DNA of 64,000 bases from Actinokineospora diospyrosa (GTDB lineage: Bacteria > Actinomycetota > Actinomycetes > Mycobacteriales > Pseudonocardiaceae), in the NCBI RefSeq assembly GCF_024171925.1, contig NZ_JAMTCO010000004.1, positions 124,001 through 188,000 on the forward strand. Reading direction: 5' to 3'. The position numbers and the translations under genes were made by a program. Below are positions 1 through 8,699 of this stretch, piece after piece. Numbering within the stretch: the stretch's first letter is position 1; every line of letters begins with the position of its first letter. The notes under the pieces are model-generated. The model saw nothing but the letters and a program-made list of their open reading frames with translations, was not told the DNA's origin and ran no database searches.

Positions 1-82
1 TGTGCCCATATCACGCCATTGCGCAGTTGCCCATCGGGCATCGTTGCTAGTGTGGCCGCCGGGGAGCACACAGGGGAGCACG

Positions 83-460
83 ATGTACGACAACGAGGGT
101 GGCCTGACCAGCGCCATCGGAGCCCAGATGGGCGAGTTCGCGTCGGCGGCCGCCAGGGGTGGGTTCGCTGTCAACGAGCACGGCGGCGCGGCTCTGCTGA
201 GGGCGATCGGCAATCTTGTCGAGTGGATAGACGAGCAGCAGGTGCAATTGCGCCTGCTCACCAGAGTCGCGAAGCTGGGGAGTTCGAACAACGCAGAGAT
301 CATGAAGCCCTTCCTCCAACAGGTCGCCAGCGACGACCAGGGCTTCATCACGCAGTTGCTGCAACTGCGCGCCTCCCTGGTCCAAGGCGAGGAGGCCATC
401 CGCCAAGCGATGGCAAACTATCAGCAGGTTGATCAGCAAGCCGCGCGCGAAATGAACTGA
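83..460 (+). CDS. small helical protein, WXG100/PE-like (uncharacterised)
   Basis: A 125-residue protein. The ATG at 83 is chosen because a GGGGAG ribosome site lies just upstream; an in-frame ATG at position 2 has no such support. It looks entirely alpha-helical, has no signal peptide or membrane segment, and the second half is rich in Gln and Ala (for example QQVDQQAAREMN at the C-terminus). It sits 14 bp before a DUF3558 lipoprotein gene on the same strand. In Pseudonocardiaceae, small helical proteins of this type commonly sit beside DUF3558 lipoproteins, and some are thought to be type VII secretion substrates. No WXG motif is visible, so a secretion role is an inference. Function unknown. 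Confidence 0.6.
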   Translation: MYDNEGGLTSAIGAQMGEFASAAARGGFAVNEHGGAALLRAIGNLVEWIDEQQVQLRLLTRVAKLGSSNNAEIMKPFLQQVASDDQGFITQLLQLRASLVQGEEAIRQAMANYQQVDQQAAREMN

Positions 461-474
461 AGGGTCCCTGGTCT

Positions 475-1008
475 GTGAGGCGATCGCTCATGCTCGTGTC
501 CGCTGCCGGCCTGCTACTGCTCACGGGGTGCACTGAGCGGACGGTGGGAACGCCCGAACCCGGACTGCCTACCACGCAGTCGTCAGAGGCACCACGTCCG
601 ACCAAGCCCACATCGGCCGAACCCGACTCGATCAAGCCCTGCGACTTGCTGACCGAGTCGGCAGCCAAGGAGATCGGCGTCACAGGGGAACCCAAGCCCA
701 GGAAGATCACCGGGGCAACAGCCTGCAGCTGGCGGGTGCGCAAAGATGCCTCGGCGGACAGCTACACGCTGGACGTCGCCTACATTCCGGAACTCGGGCT
801 CAAGGACCTCCGTAGCCAGACCGCCGAGATCCAGGTTGGGAAGCACAAGGCTGCCCAGGGCGTCGACGAGGACACCCTGGGCTGTGTGGTCAGCATCCAG
901 ATCACCGAAACCTCGCGCATCGATGTAGTCGCGGCGGGCAGTGACCCCACGAAGCTCTGTGCGCCCGCGCTCGCGGCGGCCAAGCTCGTGGAGCCGGAAC
1001 TCCCCTGA
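475..1008 (+). CDS. DUF3558 family lipoprotein
   Basis: A 177-residue exported lipoprotein. The N-terminus is a basic MRRS, then a hydrophobic stretch ending in the lipobox LLTGC, so Cys19 should be lipidated. A Pro/Thr/Ser-rich linker (about residues 25-50) is followed by the DUF3558 domain, with paired cysteines in SIKPCDLLT, TACSW, LGCVV and KLCAP. Start is GTG with AAGGG upstream at the end of the preceding gene; spacing of 14 bp suggests co-transcription. DUF3558 proteins are surface lipoproteins of actinomycetes of unknown role. A strong stem-loop follows at 1024-1055. Confidence 0.8.
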   Translation: MRRSLMLVSAAGLLLLTGCTERTVGTPEPGLPTTQSSEAPRPTKPTSAEPDSIKPCDLLTESAAKEIGVTGEPKPRKITGATACSWRVRKDASADSYTLDVAYIPELGLKDLRSQTAEIQVGKHKAAQGVDEDTLGCVVSIQITETSRIDVVAAGSDPTKLCAPALAAAKLVEPELP

Positions 1009-1023
1009 CACGATCTTCACCTT

Positions 1024-1055
1024 GACGAGGCGGTCCCCGGTGGGGCCGCCTCGTC
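1024..1055 (+). terminator. stem-loop terminator after DUF3558 gene
   Basis: GACGAGGCGG at 1024-1033 pairs perfectly with CCGCCTCGTC at 1046-1055, and CCCC/GGGG extends the stem inside, leaving a three-base loop and one bulged T. It begins 15 bp after the lipoprotein stop codon. No long T-run follows, as is usual in actinomycetes. Confidence 0.7.
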
Positions 1056-1177
1056 GTGGTTGGTGGGTCGTCGGGCGCAGGTGGTCAATGGCCATGCGCT
1101 GATAGGCAACCGGGATGGTGCTCTGGCGTTCGAGACTGGGGGTCGCGTTCGTCCATGGCGGCAAGGAAGGGGAGCCG

Positions 1178-2629
1178 ATGCGCACCGAGGGGCTTTACAT
1201 TGATGGGGAGTGGGTGCGCCCGGAGGGGGTCGGGGAGTTCGTGAGCCTGGACCCCGCCAGTGGGGAGCGGATCGCGACCCTGGTGGACGCCGGGCAGGCC
1301 GAGGTGGACGCGGCGGTGGCGGCGGCTCGGGCGGCGCTGCCGGTGTGGGGACGGGTGCCCGCGACCGAGCGGGCGCGGATCCTGTGGAAGATCGCGGACC
1401 TGCTCGAGGCGCACGGCGACGAGATCGCCGCCCTCGAGACGTTGGACCAGGGGCAGCCGCTGGGCGTGGCGAAGGCCGTCAGCGTGACCGGTGCCGTCGA
1501 GCACTTCCGGTACTTCGCCGGGTTCGCGACGAAGATCGACGGCGCGGTGCGCACCGTCTCGTTCCCGGACACGCTGCAGTTCGACAAGCGCGAGCCGGTC
1601 GGGGTGTGCGCGTTGATCGCGCCGTGGAACTTCCCGTTGATGATCATGACTTGGAAGCTCGCACCCGCGCTGGCGTGCGGCAACACCGTGGTGCTCAAGC
1701 CCGCCGAGCAGACCTCGCTCACCGCGGCGTACCTGACGCGGTTGTGCGCCGAGGCGGGCGTCCCCGCGGGCGTGGTGAACCTGATCACCGGTGGTCCCGA
1801 GGCCGGTAAGGCCCTCGTGCGGCACCCCGGTGTCGACAAGGTCTCCTTCACCGGCTCGACCGCCGTCGGCAAGGACATCGTCGCCGCTTCCGCTAACGAC
1901 CTTAAGCGGGTCACCCTCGAACTCGGCGGTAAGACCCCCACGGTCATCGCCAAGGACGCCAACATCGACGCGGCCGTTGCTGGTGCCGTCGCGGGCGGTC
2001 TGCTCAACAGTGGCCAGGTTTGCGCGGCCTTCGCGCGCCTCTATGTCGACTCGGCCCGTGTGGACGAGTTCGCCACGAAGCTCGGTAAGGCTGTCGACGG
2101 TCTGAAGCTCGGCCCCGGTAGCGCCGCCGACACCCAGCTTGGCCCTCTTGTCACTGCCGAGCACCTCGCCAAGGTTGACTCCTACGTGCGCGGTGGCGTC
2201 ACCGCAGGCGCGCAGCTGGTGGCCGGTGGCTCGCGCGGCGAAGGCGACCTCGCGAACGGCAACTTCTACCGCCCCACCGTGTTCGCGGGCGTCTCCGACG
2301 ACATGGCGATCGTGCGCGAGGAGATCTTCGGCCCGGTCCTCACCGTGCTCGCCTATGACGGCGAGGACGAACTCATCCACCGCGTCAACGACTCGCCTTA
2401 CGGCCTCGCCGCCTCTGTCTGGACCGACGACGTGCGCACCGCTCACCGGCTCGCCGACAGCATCCGCGCGGGCGCCGTCTTCGTGAACATGCCGTGCATC
2501 CCCGACGCGGCCGCCCCCTGGGGCGGGTTCAAGTCGAGCGGGTGGGGCCGCGAGATGGGTCCCTACGCGATCGAGGCCTACACCGAGATCAAGGGCGTCT
2601 GGATGCACTACGGCCAGGCAGCGCAGTGA
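1178..2629 (+). CDS. NAD(P)-dependent aldehyde dehydrogenase (ALDH superfamily)
   Basis: A 483-residue ALDH that should oxidise an aldehyde to its acid in the cytoplasm. The ATG at 1178 follows a strong AAGGAAGGGGAG site and gives the usual N-terminus; an upstream in-frame ATG at 1115 has none. The cofactor region APWNFP is followed by the catalytic Glu248 in LELGGK and nucleophile Cys282 in SGQVCAAF, spaced as expected, and the C-terminal PWGGFKSSGWGREMG signature is present. Closest in style to betaine-aldehyde and phenylacetaldehyde dehydrogenases; the substrate cannot be read. Its stop overlaps the start of a second ALDH (GTGA), so the two are probably translated together. Confidence 0.9.
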   Translation: MRTEGLYIDGEWVRPEGVGEFVSLDPASGERIATLVDAGQAEVDAAVAAARAALPVWGRVPATERARILWKIADLLEAHGDEIAALETLDQGQPLGVAKAVSVTGAVEHFRYFAGFATKIDGAVRTVSFPDTLQFDKREPVGVCALIAPWNFPLMIMTWKLAPALACGNTVVLKPAEQTSLTAAYLTRLCAEAGVPAGVVNLITGGPEAGKALVRHPGVDKVSFTGSTAVGKDIVAASANDLKRVTLELGGKTPTVIAKDANIDAAVAGAVAGGLLNSGQVCAAFARLYVDSARVDEFATKLGKAVDGLKLGPGSAADTQLGPLVTAEHLAKVDSYVRGGVTAGAQLVAGGSRGEGDLANGNFYRPTVFAGVSDDMAIVREEIFGPVLTVLAYDGEDELIHRVNDSPYGLAASVWTDDVRTAHRLADSIRAGAVFVNMPCIPDAAAPWGGFKSSGWGREMGPYAIEAYTEIKGVWMHYGQAAQ

Positions 2630-4053
2630 GCACGCCCTACTGGGTCGCGGGCAAGCCCCGCACCTCGAACTCCCCGGTGACCGTGCGCAGCCCTTATGAC
2701 GCCGCGGTCACCGGGGTCACCAGCAACGCCACCGCCGAGGACATCGAGGAGGCGGTGGCCGCGGCCGCCGCCGCCCGCGACGAGGTCGCCGCGCTCCCCG
2801 CGCACGTGCGGGCCGACGCGCTCGAGCACGTCTCGCGCCGGTTGGCCGAGCGGCTCGACGAGGTCGCCGCGCTGATCACCGGCGAGTCGGGCAAGCCGAT
2901 CACCTGGGCGCGCACCGAGGTGACCCGCGCGGTCGCCACCTTCCGCTGGGGCGCCGAGGAGGCCCGCCGGTTCTCCGGCACCGTGCAGCGGCTGGACACC
3001 GAGCCCGGCTCCGAGGACCGGGTCGCCCTGGTCCGCCAGGTGCCGCGCGGGCCGGTGCTGGGCATCACGCCGTTCAACTTCCCGGTGAACCTGGTCGCGC
3101 ACAAGCTCGCCCCGGCCATCGCCGCGGGCTGCCCGGTGATCATCAAGCCCGCCCCGGCCACGCCGCTGTCGGCGCTGCTGCTCGGTGAGCTGCTCGCCGA
3201 GACGGACCTGCCCCCCGGCGCCTGGTCGGTGCTGCCGATGACCAACCCGCAGATCGCCGACCTGGTCGGTGACCCGAGGCTGCCGGTCATCTCGTTCACC
3301 GGCTCGGACGCGGTGGGCTGGCGGATCAACGACGCCAACCCGCGCAAGCACGTGCTGCTCGAACTCGGCGGCAACGCCCCGGTCATCATCGCCCCGGACT
3401 GGTCCGACATCGAGGGCGCCGCGGCCAGGGTCGCCGCGTTCGGCACGCACCAGGCTGGCCAGTCGTGCGTGTCGGTGCAGCGGGTGTACGCGCACACCGA
3501 CGTCTACGACGAGTTCGTGCCCGCGCTGGTCAAGCACGTGCGCGCCCTGCCGACCGGCGACCCGGCGCACCCGGTGACCCACGTCGGCCCGCTGATCAAC
3601 GCCGACGCCGCGCGCCGGGTCAGCGACTGGGTCGCCGACGCGGTGACCAGGGGCGCCACGCTGCTCACCGGGGGCAGGACCGACGGCAACGCGATCGACC
3701 CGGTGGTGCTCGCCGACGTGCCCGAGGGCTGCGCGGTGGTCACCGAGGAGGTGTTCGGCCCGGTCATCGTGGTCGAGCGGGTCGCCTCGGTGGACGCCGC
3801 CGTCACCGCGGCCAACCGGTCGCGCTACGGGCTGCAGGCCGGGGTCTTCACCCACGACCTGCGGGTCGCCGCGCACGCCACGGCGAAGCTGCAGGTCGGC
3901 GGCGTGGTGATCGGCGACGTACCGACCTACCGAGCCGACCAGATGCCCTACGGCGGCATCAAGGACTCCGGCGTCGGCCGCGAGGGCGTGCAGTCGGCGA
4001 TGCTGGACCTCACCGAGCCCAAGGTCATGGTGCTCACCGAGTTCGTCACCTGA
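2626..4053 (+). CDS. second aldehyde dehydrogenase, lactaldehyde/GapN-like
   Basis: A 475-residue ALDH beginning at a GTG that overlaps the preceding stop as GTGA. Catalytic Glu246 lies in LELGGNAP and nucleophile Cys281 in GQSCVSVQR. The GQSCxSVQR form is typical of the lactaldehyde, glyceraldehyde-3-phosphate and y4uC-like branch of ALDHs, which differs from the partner gene. Two distant ALDHs in one transcription unit suggest successive oxidation steps or two linked substrates, which is an inference. No transporter or regulator is attached to the pair. Confidence 0.88.
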   Translation: MSTPYWVAGKPRTSNSPVTVRSPYDAAVTGVTSNATAEDIEEAVAAAAAARDEVAALPAHVRADALEHVSRRLAERLDEVAALITGESGKPITWARTEVTRAVATFRWGAEEARRFSGTVQRLDTEPGSEDRVALVRQVPRGPVLGITPFNFPVNLVAHKLAPAIAAGCPVIIKPAPATPLSALLLGELLAETDLPPGAWSVLPMTNPQIADLVGDPRLPVISFTGSDAVGWRINDANPRKHVLLELGGNAPVIIAPDWSDIEGAAARVAAFGTHQAGQSCVSVQRVYAHTDVYDEFVPALVKHVRALPTGDPAHPVTHVGPLINADAARRVSDWVADAVTRGATLLTGGRTDGNAIDPVVLADVPEGCAVVTEEVFGPVIVVERVASVDAAVTAANRSRYGLQAGVFTHDLRVAAHATAKLQVGGVVIGDVPTYRADQMPYGGIKDSGVGREGVQSAMLDLTEPKVMVLTEFVT

Positions 4054-4361
4054 TCCCCCCGCCGCCCGGGCCCAGCACGCCGGGTCCGGGCGCACGGAGC
4101 CCGTTCGCACCGGCTTGCCCATTCCGGTCCCAGCGGGTCCGAGCCCTTTCGCGCCAGCCCAACCAGCGCGGTCGAAGTCCCGTCGAGCCCACGGGTCCCG
4201 ACCGCACCCAGTGCCACCCGCACTTGGTCCGACCACACGGAGTTCCGACCACGCCAGACGGCGAGTCCACCCACGCCGGGTTCCACCCGCCCCGCGCGAC
4301 GCCCAGCCCCCACCCTCTCCGGGGGGCGGCCCCAGGGCCAGTCTACTAGGCCCCACCGACA

Positions 4362-4394
4362 GTGGATCTTGGAAAACCCCAGCTGAAGATCCAC
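4362..4394 (+). repeat. inverted repeat GTGGATCTT / AAGATCCAC
   Basis: GTGGATCTT at 4362-4370 is an exact reverse complement of AAGATCCAC at 4386-4394, with a 15-bp spacer. The right arm runs into the palindrome CCACATGTGG (4391-4400). It could be an operator or a transcript hairpin upstream of the EACC1 gene; it lies too far from the ALDH stop to be a clear terminator. Confidence 0.5.
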
Positions 4395-4395
4395 A

Positions 4396-4404
4396 TGTGG
4401 ATAA
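4396..4404 (-). promoter_or_regulatory. single DnaA-box-like site (TTATCCACA on minus strand)
   Basis: TGTGGATAA is the exact complement of TTATCCACA, the classical DnaA box. It is isolated, with no dnaA or dnaN gene nearby, so it is more likely chance or a regulatory DnaA site than an origin. It matters only because many TTGTCCACA boxes occur at 42-49 kb. Confidence 0.3.
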
Positions 4405-4482
4405 CTTCTGTCGCTGGAACGGGTGAAGCCTCGGTCGCCCGGGCCGTGGCGGGGTCGGTGGGCCCCGCTACGGTGTGGCGTC

Positions 4483-4863
4483 ATGAAGTCGATCTCGGTG
4501 CACGTGCACGGCGCTGACGAGGCCGAGGCCGATGGCCTGACCCGGCAGCTGCGCGCGGAACTGCTGGAGCTGGACGTCGACGCGGTGGACTTCGGTGCGG
4601 ACGAGGCGCCCCCCGCGCACAGCAAGGGCGTCGACCCCGGTGTGGTGACCACGCTGGTGGTCGCGGTCAGCTCCTCCCCCGTGCTGGTCGAACTCGCCCG
4701 CGCGGTGCGCGACTGGATCACCCGGGCCACCGACCGCAAGCTCACCATCACCGCCGAGGACGGCCGCACCCTGGAGATCACCGGTGCCCGCGCCCGCGAA
4801 GACCAGCGCCTGATCGAGTCCTTCCTCAACCCCGAGGGCGACCGGCCCGAGCTCACCCCGTAG
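4483..4863 (+). CDS. effector-associated constant component 1 (EACC1)-like protein
   Basis: A 126-residue soluble protein starting at ATG 4483. It opens with a beta strand (MKSISVHVHG), has an ELDVDAVDF strand after a helix, a hydrophobic helix VVTTLVVAVSSSPVLVELA, and then WITRATDRKLTIT and RTLEITGA. This order is characteristic of EACC1, a small adaptor found in actinobacteria beside caspase, trypsin or other effector genes and proposed to take part in NTP-dependent conflict systems. The next gene, 214 bp downstream on the same strand, encodes a caspase, the classical partner. Family assignment is from pattern recognition; function is an inference. Confidence 0.72.
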   Translation: MKSISVHVHGADEAEADGLTRQLRAELLELDVDAVDFGADEAPPAHSKGVDPGVVTTLVVAVSSSPVLVELARAVRDWITRATDRKLTITAEDGRTLEITGARAREDQRLIESFLNPEGDRPELTP

Positions 4864-5077
4864 CCCGCCCGACCACCGCCAGGCGTCAGCGAACATCGCG
4901 ACCAGGCGTTGAACCACGCCGAGGAACAGCGACCGCGCTGCCGAACAGCCGACGCCGACGGGCCACTGGTGCCGTCTTCGCGCTCGTACCCGCGGGTGGT
5001 CGCCGGCTGGATTCCGACATCGGTTACCGATACGCGAGGGCTCGGGCACCCGATGTAGTCAAGGGGAGGGGAGCCGC

Positions 5078-7060
5078 ATGCGACACGCGCTGATCGTGGC
5101 CAACGACGCCTACCAGGACGCCGGGTTGCGGGAGTTGCGCGCGCCCAGGCAGGACGCCGACCAGTTGGCGGCGGTGTTGGACGACCCCGAGATCGGCGGG
5201 TTCGCGGTGCGGACCCTGCACAACGTGAGTGCGGCGGACACCAACGAGGCCATCGAGGACTTCTTCGCCGACCGCGCCCCCGACGACCTCCTGCTGCTGT
5301 ACTTCTCCGGCCACGGCGTGAAGGACGCGAGCGGGGACCTCTACTTCGCCACCACCGGCACCAAGCTCAACCGGCTCGGCGCGACGGCGGTGGCGGGCGA
5401 CTTCGTGCAGCGGCTGATGAACCGGACCCGCGCGCGCCGGGTCGTGCTGCTGCTGGACTGCTGCTACGCGGGCGCGTTCGGCCGGGGCATGGTCGCCCGC
5501 GCGGGCACCTCGGTGGCGCTCGACGAGCAGTTCCAGGGCCGCGGCCGGGCGGTGCTCACGGCGTCGAGCGCGATGGAGTACGCCTTCGAGGGCCAGGAGC
5601 TGACCGACACCGCCGCGGGCGGGCCGTCGGTGTTCACCAGCGCACTGGTGGAGGGGTTGCGCACCGGGGACGCCGACCGCGACCAGGACGGCATGGTGGG
5701 CCTGGACGAGCTCTACGAGTACGTCTACGACCGGGTCCGCGCGGCCACCCCGAACCAGACCCCGGGCAAGTGGGTCTTCGACCTGCAGGGCGACCTGTTC
5801 ATCGCCCGCCGCGGCCGCCCGGTGACGGTGCCCTCGGAGCTGCCGCTGGAGCTGCGGGAAGCGGTGGTCCACCCCAACCGGTCGGTGCGGGCGGGTGCGG
5901 TGGACGACCTGGCCCGGCTGCTGACCGGCGGGCACGAGGGCCTGGCGCTGGCCGCCCGACTGGCCCTGGAATCACTGGCCGACGACGACAGCCGCACGGT
6001 GGTCACCGCCGCCACCGAAGCGTTGGCCACGGCCCGGCCCGGGCCAACACCACCACCCGAGCCGACACCACCCGAACCGCTCCTGCCCGCTCCCGCAGCC
6101 GAGATCCCCGCCGCACCGCCCGAACGCGCTGAGGAGCCGGTACACGACCCCGTCCTGGAGCCCTGGGAGAGCCCGCCCTGGTTTGCCGTGGGGCCCGAGG
6201 TCTTCGCCGAACCCACACCGATCCCCGGGGAACGCGCCCGAGTCGTGTGGCGGGTTGTCGGTGGTGTGCTGGCCGCCGCGGCCGTACTCGCGTTGGCGAT
6301 GGTCACCGGCGACCCCGACCAGCTCATGAAGTCGACCGCCTACGACCGCTTCCCGTCGTCGTTCACCTATGTGGTCGTCGGGACCCTGGCGATCTGGTTG
6401 CTGGCGGCGACCTTGGTGGGTGTGCTCGTCGTCCGGCGGACCCGCGCGCGGGAACTGGTCCTCGGCACCGGTTTCGCCCTCGTCGCGGCGGCAGGCGCGC
6501 ACATCGCCAAGCTCGGCACCCTCGGCGTCCTCGCGCCGATCTCCGGGCAGGTCATCCTCTACGGCCTGCTCGGCGCACTGGTCGCGCTCGTGATCCACAG
6601 CGGGCTGGTCAGGCCCGGGTGGCGCTTGGAACTGGGCGCCGGACTCGGCGCGGTGGTCACGCTGGTGGCGCTCTCCCAGGGCTTCGGCTGGGTGGGTCTT
6701 CTGCCGGGGACCGCGATCCTGGTGACGACGGTGGTGGCTGATCAGGTCGACCGCGCCCGAGCGGGCGAGCCCGTGGTCCGCGCCAGCGCCTTCCACGTCC
6801 TGTTGATCCTCAACGCCTGCATCTCGTTGAGCCAGGAAACCAATGACTGGCCGGTTTACGTTGTCGCCGCGACCGTCGCTCTAACAGCACAACCGCTTCT
6901 TGACGCACCCGTCGTGGCGCGGGTGGGTGCGGCCGCGACGACCGTGCTCTTGGTACAGCCCGCGATCGACTCGCGAGAAGTCATCCTGTCCACCGTCCAC
7001 ATTGCGATCAGCGTCGCGGCGGTGGTGGTGGCGTTGTGGCCGCAGCGGGCGCGGGTCTGA
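5078..7060 (+). CDS. caspase-family (C14) protease with C-terminal membrane domain
   Basis: A 660-residue protein with a strong AAGGGGAGGGGAG site before ATG 5078. Residues 1-240 form a caspase p20-like domain with the catalytic pair His79 in YFSGHGVKD and Cys129 in LLDCCYAGA. Residues about 250-330 look like a helical repeat, 330-380 is a Pro/Glu-rich linker, and from about 390 onward there are roughly eight hydrophobic segments. The protease domain is therefore tethered to the membrane. With the upstream EACC1 gene it resembles the actinobacterial effector modules thought to trigger cell death or dormancy on invasion. No NTPase sensor gene is visible in the immediate neighbourhood, so the trigger is unknown. 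Confidence 0.85.
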   Translation: MRHALIVANDAYQDAGLRELRAPRQDADQLAAVLDDPEIGGFAVRTLHNVSAADTNEAIEDFFADRAPDDLLLLYFSGHGVKDASGDLYFATTGTKLNRLGATAVAGDFVQRLMNRTRARRVVLLLDCCYAGAFGRGMVARAGTSVALDEQFQGRGRAVLTASSAMEYAFEGQELTDTAAGGPSVFTSALVEGLRTGDADRDQDGMVGLDELYEYVYDRVRAATPNQTPGKWVFDLQGDLFIARRGRPVTVPSELPLELREAVVHPNRSVRAGAVDDLARLLTGGHEGLALAARLALESLADDDSRTVVTAATEALATARPGPTPPPEPTPPEPLLPAPAAEIPAAPPERAEEPVHDPVLEPWESPPWFAVGPEVFAEPTPIPGERARVVWRVVGGVLAAAAVLALAMVTGDPDQLMKSTAYDRFPSSFTYVVVGTLAIWLLAATLVGVLVVRRTRARELVLGTGFALVAAAGAHIAKLGTLGVLAPISGQVILYGLLGALVALVIHSGLVRPGWRLELGAGLGAVVTLVALSQGFGWVGLLPGTAILVTTVVADQVDRARAGEPVVRASAFHVLLILNACISLSQETNDWPVYVVAATVALTAQPLLDAPVVARVGAAATTVLLVQPAIDSREVILSTVHIAISVAAVVVALWPQRARV

Positions 7061-7061
7061 C

Positions 7062-7724
7062 TCAGCCGAGGCCGATGTTGATGACCGGGCGGGCGGCCGG
7101 GTCGAGCCAGTTGAGGACGGCGTCCATCTGCGGGCGACCCAGGCTCACGCAGCCCGCCGTGGGCTGGTTGGTGCTGACGTGCAGGAAGAACGCCGAGCCC
7201 GCGCCCTTGACGACCGGCGACCGGTTGTAGTTCATGACGACCGCCCGGTCGTAGGCGCGGCCGACCTTGCCCAGGTTCTCCCCCGCGGCCTCGTTGAACG
7301 GGCAGGCGCCGGGGGCGCAGCGGTACGGGGTGTTGTAGTGCGCGGAGTTCACATCGGACACCCACCAGTCCGAGGTGTCCACCTGCCGGTAGGGCAGCCT
7401 GCCCGCGGCCGGGTGGTGGCCGAACGCCTCGGTGAGCGCCCAGACCCCCGCGGGCGTCTTGGTGCTGCCCTCGCTGGCCTGGCCGATGCCGCCCGAGCCG
7501 ACGTAGGCCTTGAGCGGTCCGAGTTGGGCGACCCAGCCGGTGGCGGTCCGCTTCCAGGCGATGAGGGTCGCGGTGGTCGCGGTCGGGTTCGCCGCGACGA
7601 CGGTGATCACCTGGTTCGCGTCGCCGGTGTAGGGCAGCGGCAGCGACCCCGCGGCCGCAGAGGCCGTCGCGGGAGCGGTGAACACACCCAGCACCATGAG
7701 CAGGACTACCAACCGATTGCGCAT
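7062..7724 (-). CDS. secreted L,D-transpeptidase-like (YkuD-type) protein
   Basis: A 220-residue exported protein; ATG 7724 follows a GGGGAG site with 7-bp spacing. Signal peptide: MRNRLVVLLMVLGVF then a likely cleavage near ASAAAG. The C-terminal half carries FFLHVSTNQPTAGCVSLG, the His...(S/T)xGC motif of YkuD/ErfK proteins, with the Cys as nucleophile. Such enzymes cross-link or modify peptidoglycan. It is most like the divergent actinobacterial group annotated as L,D-transpeptidase family. It is convergent with the caspase gene, the two stops being separated by 1 bp. Confidence 0.8.
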   Translation of the reverse strand: MRNRLVVLLMVLGVFTAPATASAAAGSLPLPYTGDANQVITVVAANPTATTATLIAWKRTATGWVAQLGPLKAYVGSGGIGQASEGSTKTPAGVWALTEAFGHHPAAGRLPYRQVDTSDWWVSDVNSAHYNTPYRCAPGACPFNEAAGENLGKVGRAYDRAVVMNYNRSPVVKGAGSAFFLHVSTNQPTAGCVSLGRPQMDAVLNWLDPAARPVINIGLG

Positions 7725-7931
7725 CCGAGGACTCCCCTGGTCGACCATCCGGGGTCCAGAATGGACCCGCGCGGGCGGGCGAGCACGCCGAACCCGCGGC
7801 CGCCACCCCCAGTTGGTGACGATCACCGCGGGCGAGGCTAGCGGAGGCGGCGGCCGGTGGGCCGTTCGGGGGCTGTCCGCCCGGCCGGGCCGGTGTGATC
7901 ATGGGCCTCCCAGCGACCTGGCGGTGACAGC

Positions 7932-8699
7932 GTGACCACAGTGACCCACATCGGCGGTCCGACGACCCTGATCGAGGTGGACGGCTGGCGGCTGCTGACC
8001 GACCCGACGTTCGACCCGCCCGGTGAGCGCTACGCCTTCGGCTGGGGCATCTCGTCGGTGAAGCTCGCGGGCCCCGCCCTCTCCCCCGCCGACCTGGGCC
8101 CGCTCGACGCCGTCCTGCTGACCCACGACCACCACGGCGACAACCTGGACGCGGCGGGGCGGGCCCTGCTGCCCACGGTCCCGAGGCTGGTCACCACGGT
8201 CGCGGGCGCCCGCAGGCTGCGCACCGGCACCGGCCTGGCCCCCTGGTCGGAGACCACCCTCGAATCCCCCGACAAACCCCCACTGCGCGTCACCGCCACC
8301 CCCTGCCGCCACGGCCCACCCCTGAGCCGCCCGATCGTCGGCGAGGTGACCGGCTTCGCCCTGCACACCACCACCGGCATCCTCTGGATCTCGGGCGACA
8401 CGGTGCCCTTCGCGGGGACCCAGGAGGTCATCGACCGCCTGGAGGTCGACATAGCCGTCCTGCACCTGGGCAGCGTGCGGTTCCCGCTGACCGGCCCCCT
8501 GCGCTACACGATGACCGGCACAGAAGCAGTCGCCCTGTGCGGCGCGCTGAAGCCCCGGGTCGCGATCCCGGTGCACTACGAGGGCTGGGCCCACTTCCAC
8601 GAGGGCCGGGCGGGCGTGGAGAGCACCCTGTTCACCGCACCCGCGGACATCCAGAACCGCTTCCGCTGGCTCACCCCGGGCGAACCCACGCGGGTGTGA
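7932..8699 (+). CDS. MBL-fold metallo-hydrolase (UlaG-like)
   Basis: A 255-residue cytoplasmic metallo-beta-lactamase-fold hydrolase starting at GTG 7932. The metal-binding THDHHGDN motif sits near residue 65, with further ligands suggested by CRHGPP, SGDTVPF and PVHYEGW. The ISGDT motif and DPTFDPPG near the N-terminus are typical of the UlaG/RNase Z-like branch acting on phosphodiester or lactone substrates. It is separated from its neighbours and no operon partner is evident, so its substrate cannot be inferred. Confidence 0.85.
   Translation: MTTVTHIGGPTTLIEVDGWRLLTDPTFDPPGERYAFGWGISSVKLAGPALSPADLGPLDAVLLTHDHHGDNLDAAGRALLPTVPRLVTTVAGARRLRTGTGLAPWSETTLESPDKPPLRVTATPCRHGPPLSRPIVGEVTGFALHTTTGILWISGDTVPFAGTQEVIDRLEVDIAVLHLGSVRFPLTGPLRYTMTGTEAVALCGALKPRVAIPVHYEGWAHFHEGRAGVESTLFTAPADIQNRFRWLTPGEPTRV

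Larger units (their letters stand above)
4054..4482. other. 429-bp intergenic region, C-rich, with hairpin and one DnaA-type box
   Basis: The first 290 bp are cytosine-rich on the plus strand with many CCGAC and CCCAGC runs and no supportable gene. From about 4340 the composition shifts toward A/T and contains an inverted repeat and a perfect TGTGGATAA, listed separately. The last 60 bp should hold the promoter and ribosome site of the gene starting at 4483. Confidence 0.6.

Noticed and set aside
1115..1177. Earlier start for the first aldehyde dehydrogenase
   Set aside because: The 21 added residues do not resemble the family, and the strong ribosome site lies directly before 1178.
5024..5935. 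Long reading frame antisense to the caspase gene
   Set aside because: Composition is that of a GC-rich shadow frame, with no domain and full overlap with a well-supported gene.
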